Shown here one piece after another: positions 24,675 to 32,736 of a stretch of 64,000 nucleotides of DNA. The stretch comes from Stenotrophomonas sp. SAU14A_NAIMI4_5 (GTDB taxonomy: Bacteria; Pseudomonadota; Gammaproteobacteria; Xanthomonadales; Xanthomonadaceae), in the NCBI RefSeq assembly GCF_003086795.1, contig NZ_CP026003.1, forward strand, positions 2,376,777 to 2,440,776, written 5' to 3'. A program made the translations under genes and the position numbers. The stretch's first letter is position 1, and every line of letters begins with the position of its first letter. A model generated the notes under the pieces. That model made no database searches. It saw only the letters and a list, made by a program, of their open reading frames with translations, and was not told where the DNA came from.

Positions 24675-26912
24675 ATGTCATCTGCTGAAACCGCGCAGGA
24701 CGCCGCGCTGGACCTCTGCGCGCGTGAGCCCATCCACACGCCGGGTGCCATCCAGCCGTACGGCGTGCTGCTGGTGGTCGACCCGCACTCGCTGCAGGTC
24801 CTCGAGCGCGCGGTGAGCGAGCCAGCCCTGCTTGAACGCTTCGGCGACCCGCTGGGACAGTCGCTGGCCGACGTGCTGGGCGGCGCGCTGGCGGGCTGCA
24901 TCGAGCCGGTCGGCCAGGTGGCCATGGACAGTTCGGTGCACCTCGGCTCCATCGAGCTGCCGGACTACGGGCGGCATCAGGTGCTGGCCCATCGCTCGCC
25001 GCAGGCGCTGCTGCTGGAGCTCGAATCACCGGTTGTGGGCCAGCCGACCTCGCTGGAAGCCCTGTATCCCGCCATCCGCCAACTGATGGCGGCCATCGAG
25101 ACCGCCAGCACGGTCGAGGCGCTGTGCCAGATCGCCGCCGAGCACATGCGCGCGATGACCGGCTTCGACCGCACCCTGGTCTATCAGTTCGACAGCGGCT
25201 GGAATGGCATCGTCATTGCCGAGGATGGCAATGGGGTGCTTCCCTCCTATCTCGACCTGCGCTTCCCCGAGTCGGACATCCCGGCGCAGGCGCGCGAACT
25301 GTACCGCCGCAACCGTGTGCGCCTGATCGCCGATGCCAACTACAGCGCGGTGCCGCTGGTGCGCGCTGCGCAGCATGCCGATGCGGCGCCGACCGACCTG
25401 AGCCTGTCGGTGCTGCGCAGCGTCTCGCCGGTGCACCTGCAGTACATGCGCAACATGGGTACCGGCTCGTCGATGTCGGTGTCACTGATCCACGAAGGCC
25501 AGCTGTGGGGTCTGGTGTCCTGCCACAGCGCGGATGCCCGGCGCCTGCCCTACCCGGTGCGCACCGCCTGTGAGTTCATGGGCCAGATCGTCTCGCTGCA
25601 GATTGCCCTGAAGGAACGGGCCCGTGCGGTGGAAGAACGCATCAACCGCCGCTCGGTGCTGGTCCGGCTGCTGGGGCGCATGGCCGGTGACGAAGAGTTC
25701 ATGGCCGCGCTGCGCCAGGATCCGGCCAGCCTGATGTCGCTGACCAATGCCGCCGGCGCTGCGATCGTGCACAAGGGCGACTGCCTGCTGGTCGGGCACT
25801 GCCCCGCCCGCAACGAGGTGCTGGACATCGCCCATTGGCTGGCCAGCGAGCACGCCGGCGACGAGGTCTATGCCACCGATCACCTGGCCAGCAGCTGGCC
25901 TGCGGGCGAAGCCCTGACCGAGACCGCGAGCGGCCTGCTGGCGGTCTCGATCTCCCAGCTGCACGACAGTTTCCTGATGTGGTTCCGCCCCGAAGTGGTG
26001 CGCACCGTGCGCTGGGGCGGCGACCCGCGCAAGACCGCGGCGCCGGGAACGGTGCTGTCACCACGCAATTCCTTCGAAGCCTGGAAGGAAACCGTGCAGC
26101 AGCGCAGCCTGCCGTGGAGCGATGCCGACCGCGATGCCGCGCACGAAATGCGCACCGCCATCGTCGACATCGTGCTGCGCAAGGCCGAGGAGATGGCCGA
26201 ACTCAACGAGCAGCTCCTGCGCAGCAACAAGGAGCTGGAGGCGTTCTCGTACTCGGTCAGCCATGACCTGCGCGCGCCGTTCCGGCATATCGTCGGCTAC
26301 TCCGAGCTGCTTGGCAGTTCCGCCGCCGAGCGCCTGAACGCTACCGAGCGCCGCTTCCTGGACACTATCGTCGAGTCGGCCAAGTCGGCCGGCACGCTGG
26401 TCGATGACCTGCTGAGCTTCTCGCAGATGGGCCGCTCGACACTGGGCCGCATGCGCTTGGACATGGGCGCCCTGGTCAGCGATGTGCGCCGCACCCTGGC
26501 CTTCGACTATGCCGGGCGCGAGGTCGAGTGGAAGGTCGGCGCACTACCGGTCATCGAGGCCGACCCGACGATGATGCGACTGGTCTGGCAGAACCTGCTG
26601 TCCAACGCCGTCAAGTTCACCCGCGAACGCGAGCACGCCGTCATCGAGATCGGCTGTGAACGCACCGACGAGGAGAACGTCTTCTTTGTCCGCGACAACG
26701 GCTGCGGCTTCGACATGCGTTACGTTGACAAGCTGTTCGGCGTGTTCCAGCGTCTGCACCACGTCGAGGAATTCGAAGGCACCGGCATCGGCCTGGCCAA
26801 TGTCCGCCGCATCGTCGGCCGCCATGGCGGCCGCACCTGGGCCGAGGGCGCGCTGGGCAAGGGCGCCACGCTTTACTTCACCCTGCCCCATCAAAACGGA
26901 GAACACCCATGA
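24675..26912 (+). CDS. bphP: Bacteriophytochrome histidine kinase (PAS-GAF-PHY-HK)
   Basis: This 745-residue red/far-red photoreceptor kinase has all the photosensory modules. The biliverdin-binding cysteine is Cys15 in LCAREPIHTPGAIQPYG. In the GAF domain the chromophore-pocket Asp201 lies in LRFPESDIPAQ, with His254 in SPVHLQYMRNMG and His284 in SCHSA. The PHY tongue carries a PRxSF motif (PRNSF, about 463-467). The kinase acceptor is His530 in SYSVSHDLRAPF, followed by NAVKFT, DNGCGF and GTGIGL boxes. The pocket reads IQPYG where most family members have IQPHG. I start at the ATG at 24675, which puts the Cys at the usual position. A GTG at 24621 is possible. No heme oxygenase gene is adjacent. 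Confidence 0.94.
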   Translation: MSSAETAQDAALDLCAREPIHTPGAIQPYGVLLVVDPHSLQVLERAVSEPALLERFGDPLGQSLADVLGGALAGCIEPVGQVAMDSSVHLGSIELPDYGRHQVLAHRSPQALLLELESPVVGQPTSLEALYPAIRQLMAAIETASTVEALCQIAAEHMRAMTGFDRTLVYQFDSGWNGIVIAEDGNGVLPSYLDLRFPESDIPAQARELYRRNRVRLIADANYSAVPLVRAAQHADAAPTDLSLSVLRSVSPVHLQYMRNMGTGSSMSVSLIHEGQLWGLVSCHSADARRLPYPVRTACEFMGQIVSLQIALKERARAVEERINRRSVLVRLLGRMAGDEEFMAALRQDPASLMSLTNAAGAAIVHKGDCLLVGHCPARNEVLDIAHWLASEHAGDEVYATDHLASSWPAGEALTETASGLLAVSISQLHDSFLMWFRPEVVRTVRWGGDPRKTAAPGTVLSPRNSFEAWKETVQQRSLPWSDADRDAAHEMRTAIVDIVLRKAEEMAELNEQLLRSNKELEAFSYSVSHDLRAPFRHIVGYSELLGSSAAERLNATERRFLDTIVESAKSAGTLVDDLLSFSQMGRSTLGRMRLDMGALVSDVRRTLAFDYAGREVEWKVGALPVIEADPTMMRLVWQNLLSNAVKFTREREHAVIEIGCERTDEENVFFVRDNGCGFDMRYVDKLFGVFQRLHHVEEFEGTGIGLANVRRIVGRHGGRTWAEGALGKGATLYFTLPHQNGEHP

Positions 26913-27376
26913 GGGATCTGCGGCCCATCCTTCTGGTTGAAGACAGCCCCAAGGATGCCGAGCTGACGATGGCAGCACTGGCACGCTGCCAGCTGCTGAA
27001 CGACGTCATCCATGTGCGCGACGGTGCCGAAGCACTGGACTACCTGCGCTGTGAAGGCGCCTATGCCGGTACGCAGCATGGTGGCCCGGTGGTGGTCCTG
27101 CTCGACCTGAAACTGCCCAAGATCAATGGCCTGGAAGTGCTGGAACAGGTGCGCAACGACGCGACGCTGAGCAGCACGCCGATCGTCATGCTCACCTCGT
27201 CGCGCGAGGAGCAGGACCTGGTGCGCAGCTATCAGCTGGGCGTCAACGCCTTCGTGGTCAAGCCGGTGGACTTCAAGGAGTTCTTCGACGCCATCCAGGG
27301 CCTTGGCATGTTCTGGGGCATCACCAACCAGCCGCCACCGCACCCGTCGGTCGGAACAGGCCCCCGCGATGCGTGA
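26909..27376 (+). CDS. Single-domain response regulator (Rcp1-like)
   Basis: This 155-residue lone receiver domain is of the type paired with phytochromes. Acidic residues are in LLVEDSPKDAE, the phospho-acceptor is Asp66 in VVVLLDLKLPKINGLE, the switch residue is in MLTSSREEQD, and the conserved lysine is Lys118 in FVVKPVDFKEF. It overlaps bphP by 4 nt (ATGA), so the kinase and regulator are translationally coupled. It should accept phosphate from the phytochrome and pass it on or bind a partner, since it lacks an output domain. Confidence 0.92.
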   Translation: MRDLRPILLVEDSPKDAELTMAALARCQLLNDVIHVRDGAEALDYLRCEGAYAGTQHGGPVVVLLDLKLPKINGLEVLEQVRNDATLSSTPIVMLTSSREEQDLVRSYQLGVNAFVVKPVDFKEFFDAIQGLGMFWGITNQPPPHPSVGTGPRDA

Positions 27377-29774
27377 TGCCGCGCGCCGTGCTTCGCACCT
27401 GCGCATCCTCATGCTGGAGGACAGCGCGCTCGATGCGGAGCTGATCACGGCGCAACTGCAGCGGGGCGGGCTGGATTTCGAGATCGATCGCCTGTGGACC
27501 CGCGACGCCTTCATCAACGCGATCGAGAGCGATCGTTTCGACGTCATCCTGGCCGACCACGTGCTGCCAGGCTTTGACGGCGATGCCGCGCTCGACCTCG
27601 CGCGCGAGCGCGCGCCGCACATCCCCTTCATCTTCGTTTCCGGCACCCTGACCGAAGAACTGGCGGTGCAGGCGCTGACCCGTGGCGCGCGTGACTATGT
27701 GGTCAAGCAGCGCCTGCAGCGCCTGCCCGACGCGATCCGTCGCGCGCGCCAGGAAGCCAGCGAGCGCAACCAGCTGACCCAGGCCCGCGCGGCGCTGGAC
27801 GAAAGCCAGGCTCAGCTGCAGCAGATCACCGATGCCGTGCCGGCGCTGATCGCCCACCTCGGCACCGACCACCGCTACCGCTTCGCCAACAAGGCGTTCC
27901 TCGACTGGCACGGCACCGACCTGCAGAGCATCCTCGGCCGGACCGCCGCGGACGTTGGCGGCGAGGAGGCCTTCACCAACGCCCTGCCCAGCCTGCAGCG
28001 GGTACTGGCTGGCGAACGCGCCAGCTTCCAGGTCACCCTGGTGCACCGCAGTGGCGAGTCGCGCTTCCTGCAGATGGACTGCGTGCCCGAGCGTGCCGCC
28101 GATGGCAACGTCACCGGCTACACGTGCCTGGGCAGCGATGTGTCCTCACTGAAGCGCGCCGAACTGGCGCTGCGCGAGGACAACGAATCATTGGAACGGC
28201 AGGTGCAGGCGCGTACCGCCGAACTGCAGGCCAGCAAGCGGCGCCTGCAGGCCATCTTTGAATCCAGCTTCCAGCACCAGGTGCTGCTGGACCGCAGCGG
28301 CCGCATTGTCGATGCCAATGTCGCCTCGCTCGCCGCGGTACTGGCCGAGAAGGACGATGTCATCGACCTGCCGTTCTGGGAATCGCCGTGGTTTGCCGCG
28401 ACGCCCGGGCTGGCCGGCGTCGTCGACCAGGCGGTGGCCGATGCCGCGCGCGGCCGCAGTGCGGTGCAGGCGATGGACCTTGAACTGCCCACCGGTCGCC
28501 GCAGCTTTGATTTCACCTTCCGCCCGCTGCAGGGTGCCGAGGGCACGGTGACCGCCGTGGTCTCCGAGGCCGTGGAAACCACCGCCCGCATCCAGGCCGA
28601 GCACGCGCTGAGGCAGGCACAGAAGATCGAGGCGGTGGGCCAGCTCACCGGTGGCATCGCCCATGACTTCAACAACATCCTGACCGTGATCGCCGGCAAC
28701 GTCGAGCACGCGATGCTGCTGAACCAGCGTGACGGCCAGCCCGGCAACATGAGTGCGCGTGCGCTGGACAACGCCTTGAAGGGCGTCGGCCGAGCGGCCA
28801 GCCTGACCCAACGGCTGCTTGCGTTTGCGCGCAAGCAGCCGCTGCGCAGCCAGGCGGTCAACCTCAACGACGCGCTGCTGGGCATGCATGACATGCTGCA
28901 GCGGGCACTGGGCGAACTGGTCCAGCTGGACATCCGCACCGGCGAAAGCATCTGGTGCGTCGAACTCGACGTCAGCCAGCTCGAGGCTTCGGTGCTGAAC
29001 CTGGCAGTGAACGCGCGCGACGCGATGTCCGGTGGCGGGCGCCTGGTGGTGGAGGTCGACAACAGTCACCTCGACCATGACTATGCCGCGCTGTTCCCGG
29101 ACGCGACGCCGGGCGAATACGTGATGCTGCGCGTGCGCGACAACGGCCACGGCATGTCCGCCGATACGATGGCCAAGGTGTTCGAGCCCTTCTTCACCAC
29201 CAAGCAGGTAGGCCGCGGCACCGGCTTGGGCCTGTCGATGGTGCACGGCTTCGTCAAGCAGTCCGGCGGCCACGTCCTCATCGATTCGGTGGAAGGCGGC
29301 GGCACCAGCATCACCATGATGTTCCCGCGCTCCATGCTGGACCTGCCCTGCGAGACCGCCGTGGCGGCCACCGGCCTGGCCGGTTACGAGCCGCGCGAAG
29401 AAACGATCCTGGTGGCCGAGGACAACGACGACGTGCGCGCCTACACCGTCGAGTCGCTGCGCCAGCTGGGCTACCGCGTGCTGGAAGCGCACGATGGCCC
29501 GTCCGCGCTGCGCCTGCTGGAGCGTCCGGATGCGAAGATCGACCTGCTGTTCTCCGACGTGGTGATGCCGGGGATGTCAGGCTGGGCGCTGGGCCGTGAA
29601 GTGCGCGAACGCTGGCCGGAGGTCGCCGTGCTGTTTACCTCGGGCTATCCGCGCGACCACGATGCCGCCGGCAGCAAGGGCCGTTCGGCACCCCTGCTGT
29701 CGAAGCCGTTCACCCGCAGCGACCTGGCCGAGTCGATCATCAGCGTGCTGAAGGATCGCGCGCCAGCGCGTTGA
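27369..29774 (+). CDS. REC-PAS-PAS-histidine kinase-REC hybrid of the phytochrome operon
   Basis: This 801-residue soluble hybrid kinase overlaps the preceding regulator by 8 nt. The order is an N-terminal receiver (about 10-130, ILADHVLPGFDG and YVVKQRL), two PAS-like modules (about 150-270 and 290-410) joined by a helical linker, HisKA ([19 protein letters not shown]), HATPase ([25 protein letters not shown]) and a C-terminal receiver (LLFSDVVMPGMSG). It probably integrates the light signal with a second input through PAS and continues the phosphorelay. No DNA-binding or cyclase output is encoded here, so the final target is unknown. Its 3' end overlaps the convergent SDR gene by 35 bp. Confidence 0.9.
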   Translation: MRDAARRASHLRILMLEDSALDAELITAQLQRGGLDFEIDRLWTRDAFINAIESDRFDVILADHVLPGFDGDAALDLARERAPHIPFIFVSGTLTEELAVQALTRGARDYVVKQRLQRLPDAIRRARQEASERNQLTQARAALDESQAQLQQITDAVPALIAHLGTDHRYRFANKAFLDWHGTDLQSILGRTAADVGGEEAFTNALPSLQRVLAGERASFQVTLVHRSGESRFLQMDCVPERAADGNVTGYTCLGSDVSSLKRAELALREDNESLERQVQARTAELQASKRRLQAIFESSFQHQVLLDRSGRIVDANVASLAAVLAEKDDVIDLPFWESPWFAATPGLAGVVDQAVADAARGRSAVQAMDLELPTGRRSFDFTFRPLQGAEGTVTAVVSEAVETTARIQAEHALRQAQKIEAVGQLTGGIAHDFNNILTVIAGNVEHAMLLNQRDGQPGNMSARALDNALKGVGRAASLTQRLLAFARKQPLRSQAVNLNDALLGMHDMLQRALGELVQLDIRTGESIWCVELDVSQLEASVLNLAVNARDAMSGGGRLVVEVDNSHLDHDYAALFPDATPGEYVMLRVRDNGHGMSADTMAKVFEPFFTTKQVGRGTGLGLSMVHGFVKQSGGHVLIDSVEGGGTSITMMFPRSMLDLPCETAVAATGLAGYEPREETILVAEDNDDVRAYTVESLRQLGYRVLEAHDGPSALRLLERPDAKIDLLFSDVVMPGMSGWALGREVRERWPEVAVLFTSGYPRDHDAAGSKGRSAPLLSKPFTRSDLAESIISVLKDRAPAR

Positions 29775-30426
29775 TCTGCGCGCATTCCACGACCGCCGGC
29801 GGTAACGGCACCCGGGCCAGCGCGATCATCGCCTGGCCGATGCGACGGTTGCTGGTGGTCAGCGCCGGGAGCAGCCCCTCGGCCACCGCCATCAGCGGGC
29901 GGGCCAGCAGATAGAACGGCTTGAGCAGCGTGTGTCGCGTGCCGGTGCCGGATACCGGGCGCACGCCGGCCGGTCGCAGCATCACCGTGCGCACCGGCAG
30001 GTCGGCAAGCGCCTGCTCGGTCTCGCCCTTGACCCGCAGCGGCATGATCCGGCTGTCCGGGTTGGCGTGCGCGCCTGACACATAAAGGAAGCATCCCTCA
30101 GGATTCGCCGCCGCCCAGGCTGAAGCCACGGTGCGGGTCACCTGCAGCGTGACCTGCCGGTACTCGGGCTCGGCCGTGCCCACCGGTGGTGCGCCCGCAC
30201 AATAGAAACAGGCGTCGAATCCAGCGAGCGCATCGCCCAGGGTGGCGGCTCGCTGGAAGTCCGCCAGTACGATCTCATCAACGTTGCCCGGCACGCTGCC
30301 GGGCCGGCGCACCAGTGCGGCGACGTGGCCGACATCCGCGGACTGCAGGCAGGCCTGCAGCACGCCCTGCCCGACCAACCCGGTGGCGCCCACCAGCAGC
30401 ACCCGCATTGCATTGCCATTGCCCAT
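29740..30426 (-). CDS. NAD(P)-binding SDR/NmrA-like protein in the sigma-chrR operon
   Basis: This 228-residue atypical SDR has the dinucleotide motif VLLVGATGLVGQGVL and downstream FYCAGAPPVG and LYVSGAHANP. It lacks an obvious YxxxK pair, as do many NmrA/HSCARG-like redox sensors and nucleoside-diphosphate-sugar epimerase relatives. GGAGG lies 8 nt before the ATG. It begins 19 bp after the chrR stop and is the third gene of the sigma-chrR transcription unit. An SDR gene is commonly found in RpoE-ChrR-associated clusters of proteobacteria. Its role there is not settled. Confidence 0.83.
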   Translation of the reverse strand: MGNGNAMRVLLVGATGLVGQGVLQACLQSADVGHVAALVRRPGSVPGNVDEIVLADFQRAATLGDALAGFDACFYCAGAPPVGTAEPEYRQVTLQVTRTVASAWAAANPEGCFLYVSGAHANPDSRIMPLRVKGETEQALADLPVRTVMLRPAGVRPVSGTGTRHTLLKPFYLLARPLMAVAEGLLPALTTSNRRIGQAMIALARVPLPPAVVECAQINALARDPSAR

Positions 30427-30445
30427 CGGGCTTTCCTCCAGCGTT

Positions 30446-31129
30446 CTAGAGCTTTACGAACCGCTGGATCTTGCGCGCCAGCCAACCGCTGAACACCAGC
30501 GGCGCATCCAACGCCGATACGCAGATGCAGGGCACGCCCGGTGCGGTGACCGGCTGGTGCTCCACGTCTTCGTCCAGATCAGCCACATCGCCTGGCGCGA
30601 ACAGACCCAGCGCATCATTGTAGGCGCCGCGCAGGATATGGGTGAGCTCGCTGCGGCCGTGGCTGTGCATCGGCAGGCACTTGCCCGGCGCGATCTTGAG
30701 CATGATCAACGAGGGCATTTCCGCGGAGCGGATGCAGTGCACGCCCGGTGCGATCCAGCGCCAGCGCAGCGCAGCCAGCGAGCGACCGAAGTACGGGTGC
30801 AGGGACGCCGGCAGATGGTCCGCACTCACCTCCGGCCGCTCCACCGGCGGCGCGGCCGGCCGCGCGACGGCAATGGCAGCCACCGCTGGCTCGTCACGCT
30901 CCAGCTCGGCCAGCATGGCCGCACGCAGCGCCTGGCTGCGGCCGCCAACCACCATCGGCTGGGTCTGTTCGATCAGCGCCGCGCCGATGGCCTCGGCCTC
31001 GCGCAGGCGCTGGCGGCAATGCGGGCACTGCTCCAGGTGGGTGCCGGCGACCACGCTCAGCGGCGCCGGCAACGCGCCGGCCGCATAGCTGAGCAGGGTC
31101 GATTCATGCAGGTGGTGGTGCGGGCTCAT
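30446..31129 (-). CDS. chrR: ChrR-type zinc anti-sigma factor with cupin domain
   Basis: This 227-residue anti-sigma factor holds its ECF sigma partner inactive until singlet oxygen or organic peroxide triggers its destruction. The N-terminal anti-sigma domain has zinc ligands His6, His31, Cys35 and Cys38 (THLEQCPHC), the same positions as in Rhodobacter sphaeroides ChrR. The C-terminal cupin (about 115-225) keeps its own zinc ligands His155, His157, Glu161 (MHSHGRSELTHIL) and His191. It overlaps the sigma gene by 4 nt. The residue-for-residue agreement supports the same singlet-oxygen-sensing type. Confidence 0.93.
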   Translation of the reverse strand: MSPHHHLHESTLLSYAAGALPAPLSVVAGTHLEQCPHCRQRLREAEAIGAALIEQTQPMVVGGRSQALRAAMLAELERDEPAVAAIAVARPAAPPVERPEVSADHLPASLHPYFGRSLAALRWRWIAPGVHCIRSAEMPSLIMLKIAPGKCLPMHSHGRSELTHILRGAYNDALGLFAPGDVADLDEDVEHQPVTAPGVPCICVSALDAPLVFSGWLARKIQRFVKL

Positions 31130-31749
31130 GGCATGCCCCCCACCTTCGACTGCAGCTGCAGGAAGGCCCGCCGCAGGTGTGATTTCACCGTGCCCAGCGG
31201 CATGCCCAGCGCCTCGGAGATCTCGCCGTGGCTCTTGGCCTCGAAATAGGACATGCGCACCAGCCGCGCCTGCACTGCGGGCAGCTCGTTGATGCGCTGG
31301 CGCAGGCGCGCCTGGTCGGCATAGTGCTCGGCGCTGCTGTGAGACTGCGCGTCGCCGCTGGCAGCTTCCTCCACCGCGGCCTGCACCTGCATCCAGCTGC
31401 GCTCATGGCGCACCCGGTCGATCTGCAGGTTGCGCGCGATCCGGTACAGCCAGGTGCTCAGCGCACCCTGCGCCGCATCGTAGTCGGCCGCGCGCAGCCA
31501 CAGCCGCAGCAGGCATTCCTGCGCAAGCTCCTCGGCCACCGCTTCGGGCGCGCCGAGCCCGCGCAGGTAAACACACAGGCGTGGCATGAAGTGGTCGTAG
31601 ATGCGCATGAAACAGCTGCGGTCGCGCAGGCGCGCCACACCGTCCATGTCACCGGTCCAGTTCGTCGGCTCGCTGCTTGGCTGCTGGGAACTGGACACGA
31701 TGCGTGCGGCGTCGAAGTCAAAGGAAGGGCTGGCGGCGTCAGGGTACAT
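31126..31749 (-). CDS. ECF RNA polymerase sigma factor (ECF11/ChrR-associated)
   Basis: This 207-residue sigma-70 family ECF factor has region 2 at about residues 50-120 (FMPRLCVYLRGLG, AEELAQECLLRLW, STWLYRIARNLQIDRVRHE). Region 4 is at about 150-205 (LPAVQARLVRMSYFEAKSHG, EISEALGMPLGTVKSHLRRA). A 45-residue N-terminal extension precedes region 2. It is translationally coupled to chrR, so it is held inactive by that anti-sigma factor. A copy of the motif TGCATCCAA-N13-GCGTA, reading towards this gene, lies at 31790-31816, which indicates autoregulation. It should not be confused with the envelope-stress RpoE. Confidence 0.93.
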   Translation of the reverse strand: MYPDAASPSFDFDAARIVSSSQQPSSEPTNWTGDMDGVARLRDRSCFMRIYDHFMPRLCVYLRGLGAPEAVAEELAQECLLRLWLRAADYDAAQGALSTWLYRIARNLQIDRVRHERSWMQVQAAVEEAASGDAQSHSSAEHYADQARLRQRINELPAVQARLVRMSYFEAKSHGEISEALGMPLGTVKSHLRRAFLQLQSKVGGMP

Positions 31750-31789
31750 CCGGGCGGCGATCAGGCAGGTGAAGGGAGTCTGTGTGCTG

Positions 31790-31816
31790 TACGCACCAGA
31801 GGCGGGTTTGGATGCA
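31790..31816 (-). promoter_or_regulatory. Candidate autoregulated ECF promoter of the sigma-chrR operon
   Basis: On the minus strand, TGCATCCAA (31816-31808), 13 nt, GCGTA (31794-31790). A start about 7 nt downstream leaves a leader near 34 nt before the sigma ATG. The sequence and spacing equal those of the other three copies. Confidence 0.75.
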
Positions 31817-31827
31817 GCGCACCGCCC

Positions 31828-31854
31828 TGCATCCAGCCGGGCCTGTGGTGCGTA
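31828..31854 (+). promoter_or_regulatory. Candidate ECF promoter of the divergent lipid-gene cluster
   Basis: TGCATCCAG (31828-31836), 13 nt, GCGTA (31850-31854). It is back-to-back with the sigma promoter, 11 bp apart, and gives a leader of about 24 nt before the ATG at 31885. Confidence 0.72.
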
Positions 31855-31884
31855 TGTTCAGCAGGCCAACCTGCCAGGACCCCC

Positions 31885-32652
31885 ATGCATACCGCCGGGC
31901 TGCTGCTGTACCTGTCCACCGTGGCCAGCGCCACGCCCCTGCTGCGCAGCGAAGGCGTTGCCAGCCTGGCCGACGGCACCCCCGCCTACCGCGAGGTGCA
32001 CTGGCGGCGCGGGGCGCCCGAAGGTGCGGCGCGCTGGGTGCAGTACCTGTGCCCGGACGGTCGCCCGTTCGCACGCAAGGAGCTGCCGGGCACCGCCCAG
32101 CCGCAGGCGCGGGGCTACCTGCTGCAGGACGGACGCAGCGGCCAGGCCGCCAGAGTGGTGGTGGCCGGCGGAAAGGTCAGCATCGACTGGAAGGAAAGCG
32201 CGCCCGACGCGGAACGGCGTGCGCAGGTGCCACTGCCTGCCGACGCGGTGATCGACACCGGATTCGACGCCGCAGTGCGCGCGCACTGGCCTGCACTGAT
32301 GAAGGGCGATGAGGTCCGCCTGCCTTTTCTGGTGCCGGGCCGGCAGCGCTTCTACCCGGTCAGCGTGCGCCGTACCGGTGCGCTCACCTGGCAGGGTGCA
32401 CCCGCACAGGCCATCGAGGCGCGCCTGGCCACCTGGTACGGCGCGGTCGCTCCGCGGCTGTCCCTGGTCTACGCCGATGATGACCGCCGCCTGCTGGAAT
32501 TTCGCGGCACCAGCAACCTGCGTGATGGCCATGGCGCCTATCCGGCCGTCATTGTCCGCTTCGCCTCACCCGCGACGACGCAGCCACAGGCGCAGTGGCA
32601 GCAGGCCTGGGCACAACCGCTGGTGGCGTCCTGCGGCGTGAGCAGCAGGTGA
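31885..32652 (+). CDS. Periplasmic hypothetical protein of the ECF regulon
   Basis: This 255-residue protein has a short Sec signal peptide (MHTAGLLLYLSTVASA, cleavage after ASA). The mature part is predicted mostly beta (WVQYLCPDGRPFARKELPG, VSIDWKESAPDAERRAQVPL). It contains no motif I can assign to an enzyme. The start ATG follows CCAGGACCCCC and is preceded by a candidate ECF promoter. It is divergent from the sigma gene and 84 bp ahead of the desaturase, which has its own copy of the motif. Expression under singlet-oxygen or peroxide stress is therefore likely. Confidence 0.75.
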   Translation: MHTAGLLLYLSTVASATPLLRSEGVASLADGTPAYREVHWRRGAPEGAARWVQYLCPDGRPFARKELPGTAQPQARGYLLQDGRSGQAARVVVAGGKVSIDWKESAPDAERRAQVPLPADAVIDTGFDAAVRAHWPALMKGDEVRLPFLVPGRQRFYPVSVRRTGALTWQGAPAQAIEARLATWYGAVAPRLSLVYADDDRRLLEFRGTSNLRDGHGAYPAVIVRFASPATTQPQAQWQQAWAQPLVASCGVSSR

Positions 32653-32676
32653 AGCTGTCACGCAATGCCGATTGAG

Positions 32677-32703
32677 TGCATCCAATCCACGCCGTGCTGC
32701 GTA
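32677..32703 (+). promoter_or_regulatory. Candidate ECF promoter of the desaturase-led operon
   Basis: TGCATCCAA (32677-32685), 13 nt, GCGTA (32699-32703). A start about 7 nt downstream lies after the possible ATGs at 32665 and 32707, so translation should begin at the ATG at 32737. Confidence 0.72.
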
Positions 32704-32736
32704 GATATGGACAGACACGCCCTCGAGACTTCGCCC

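Noticed and set aside
32665..32736. Earlier ATG starts for the fatty acid desaturase (32665, 32707)
   Set aside because: Both precede or coincide with the predicted transcription start after GCGTA at 32699-32703, so the ATG at 32737 is preferred.
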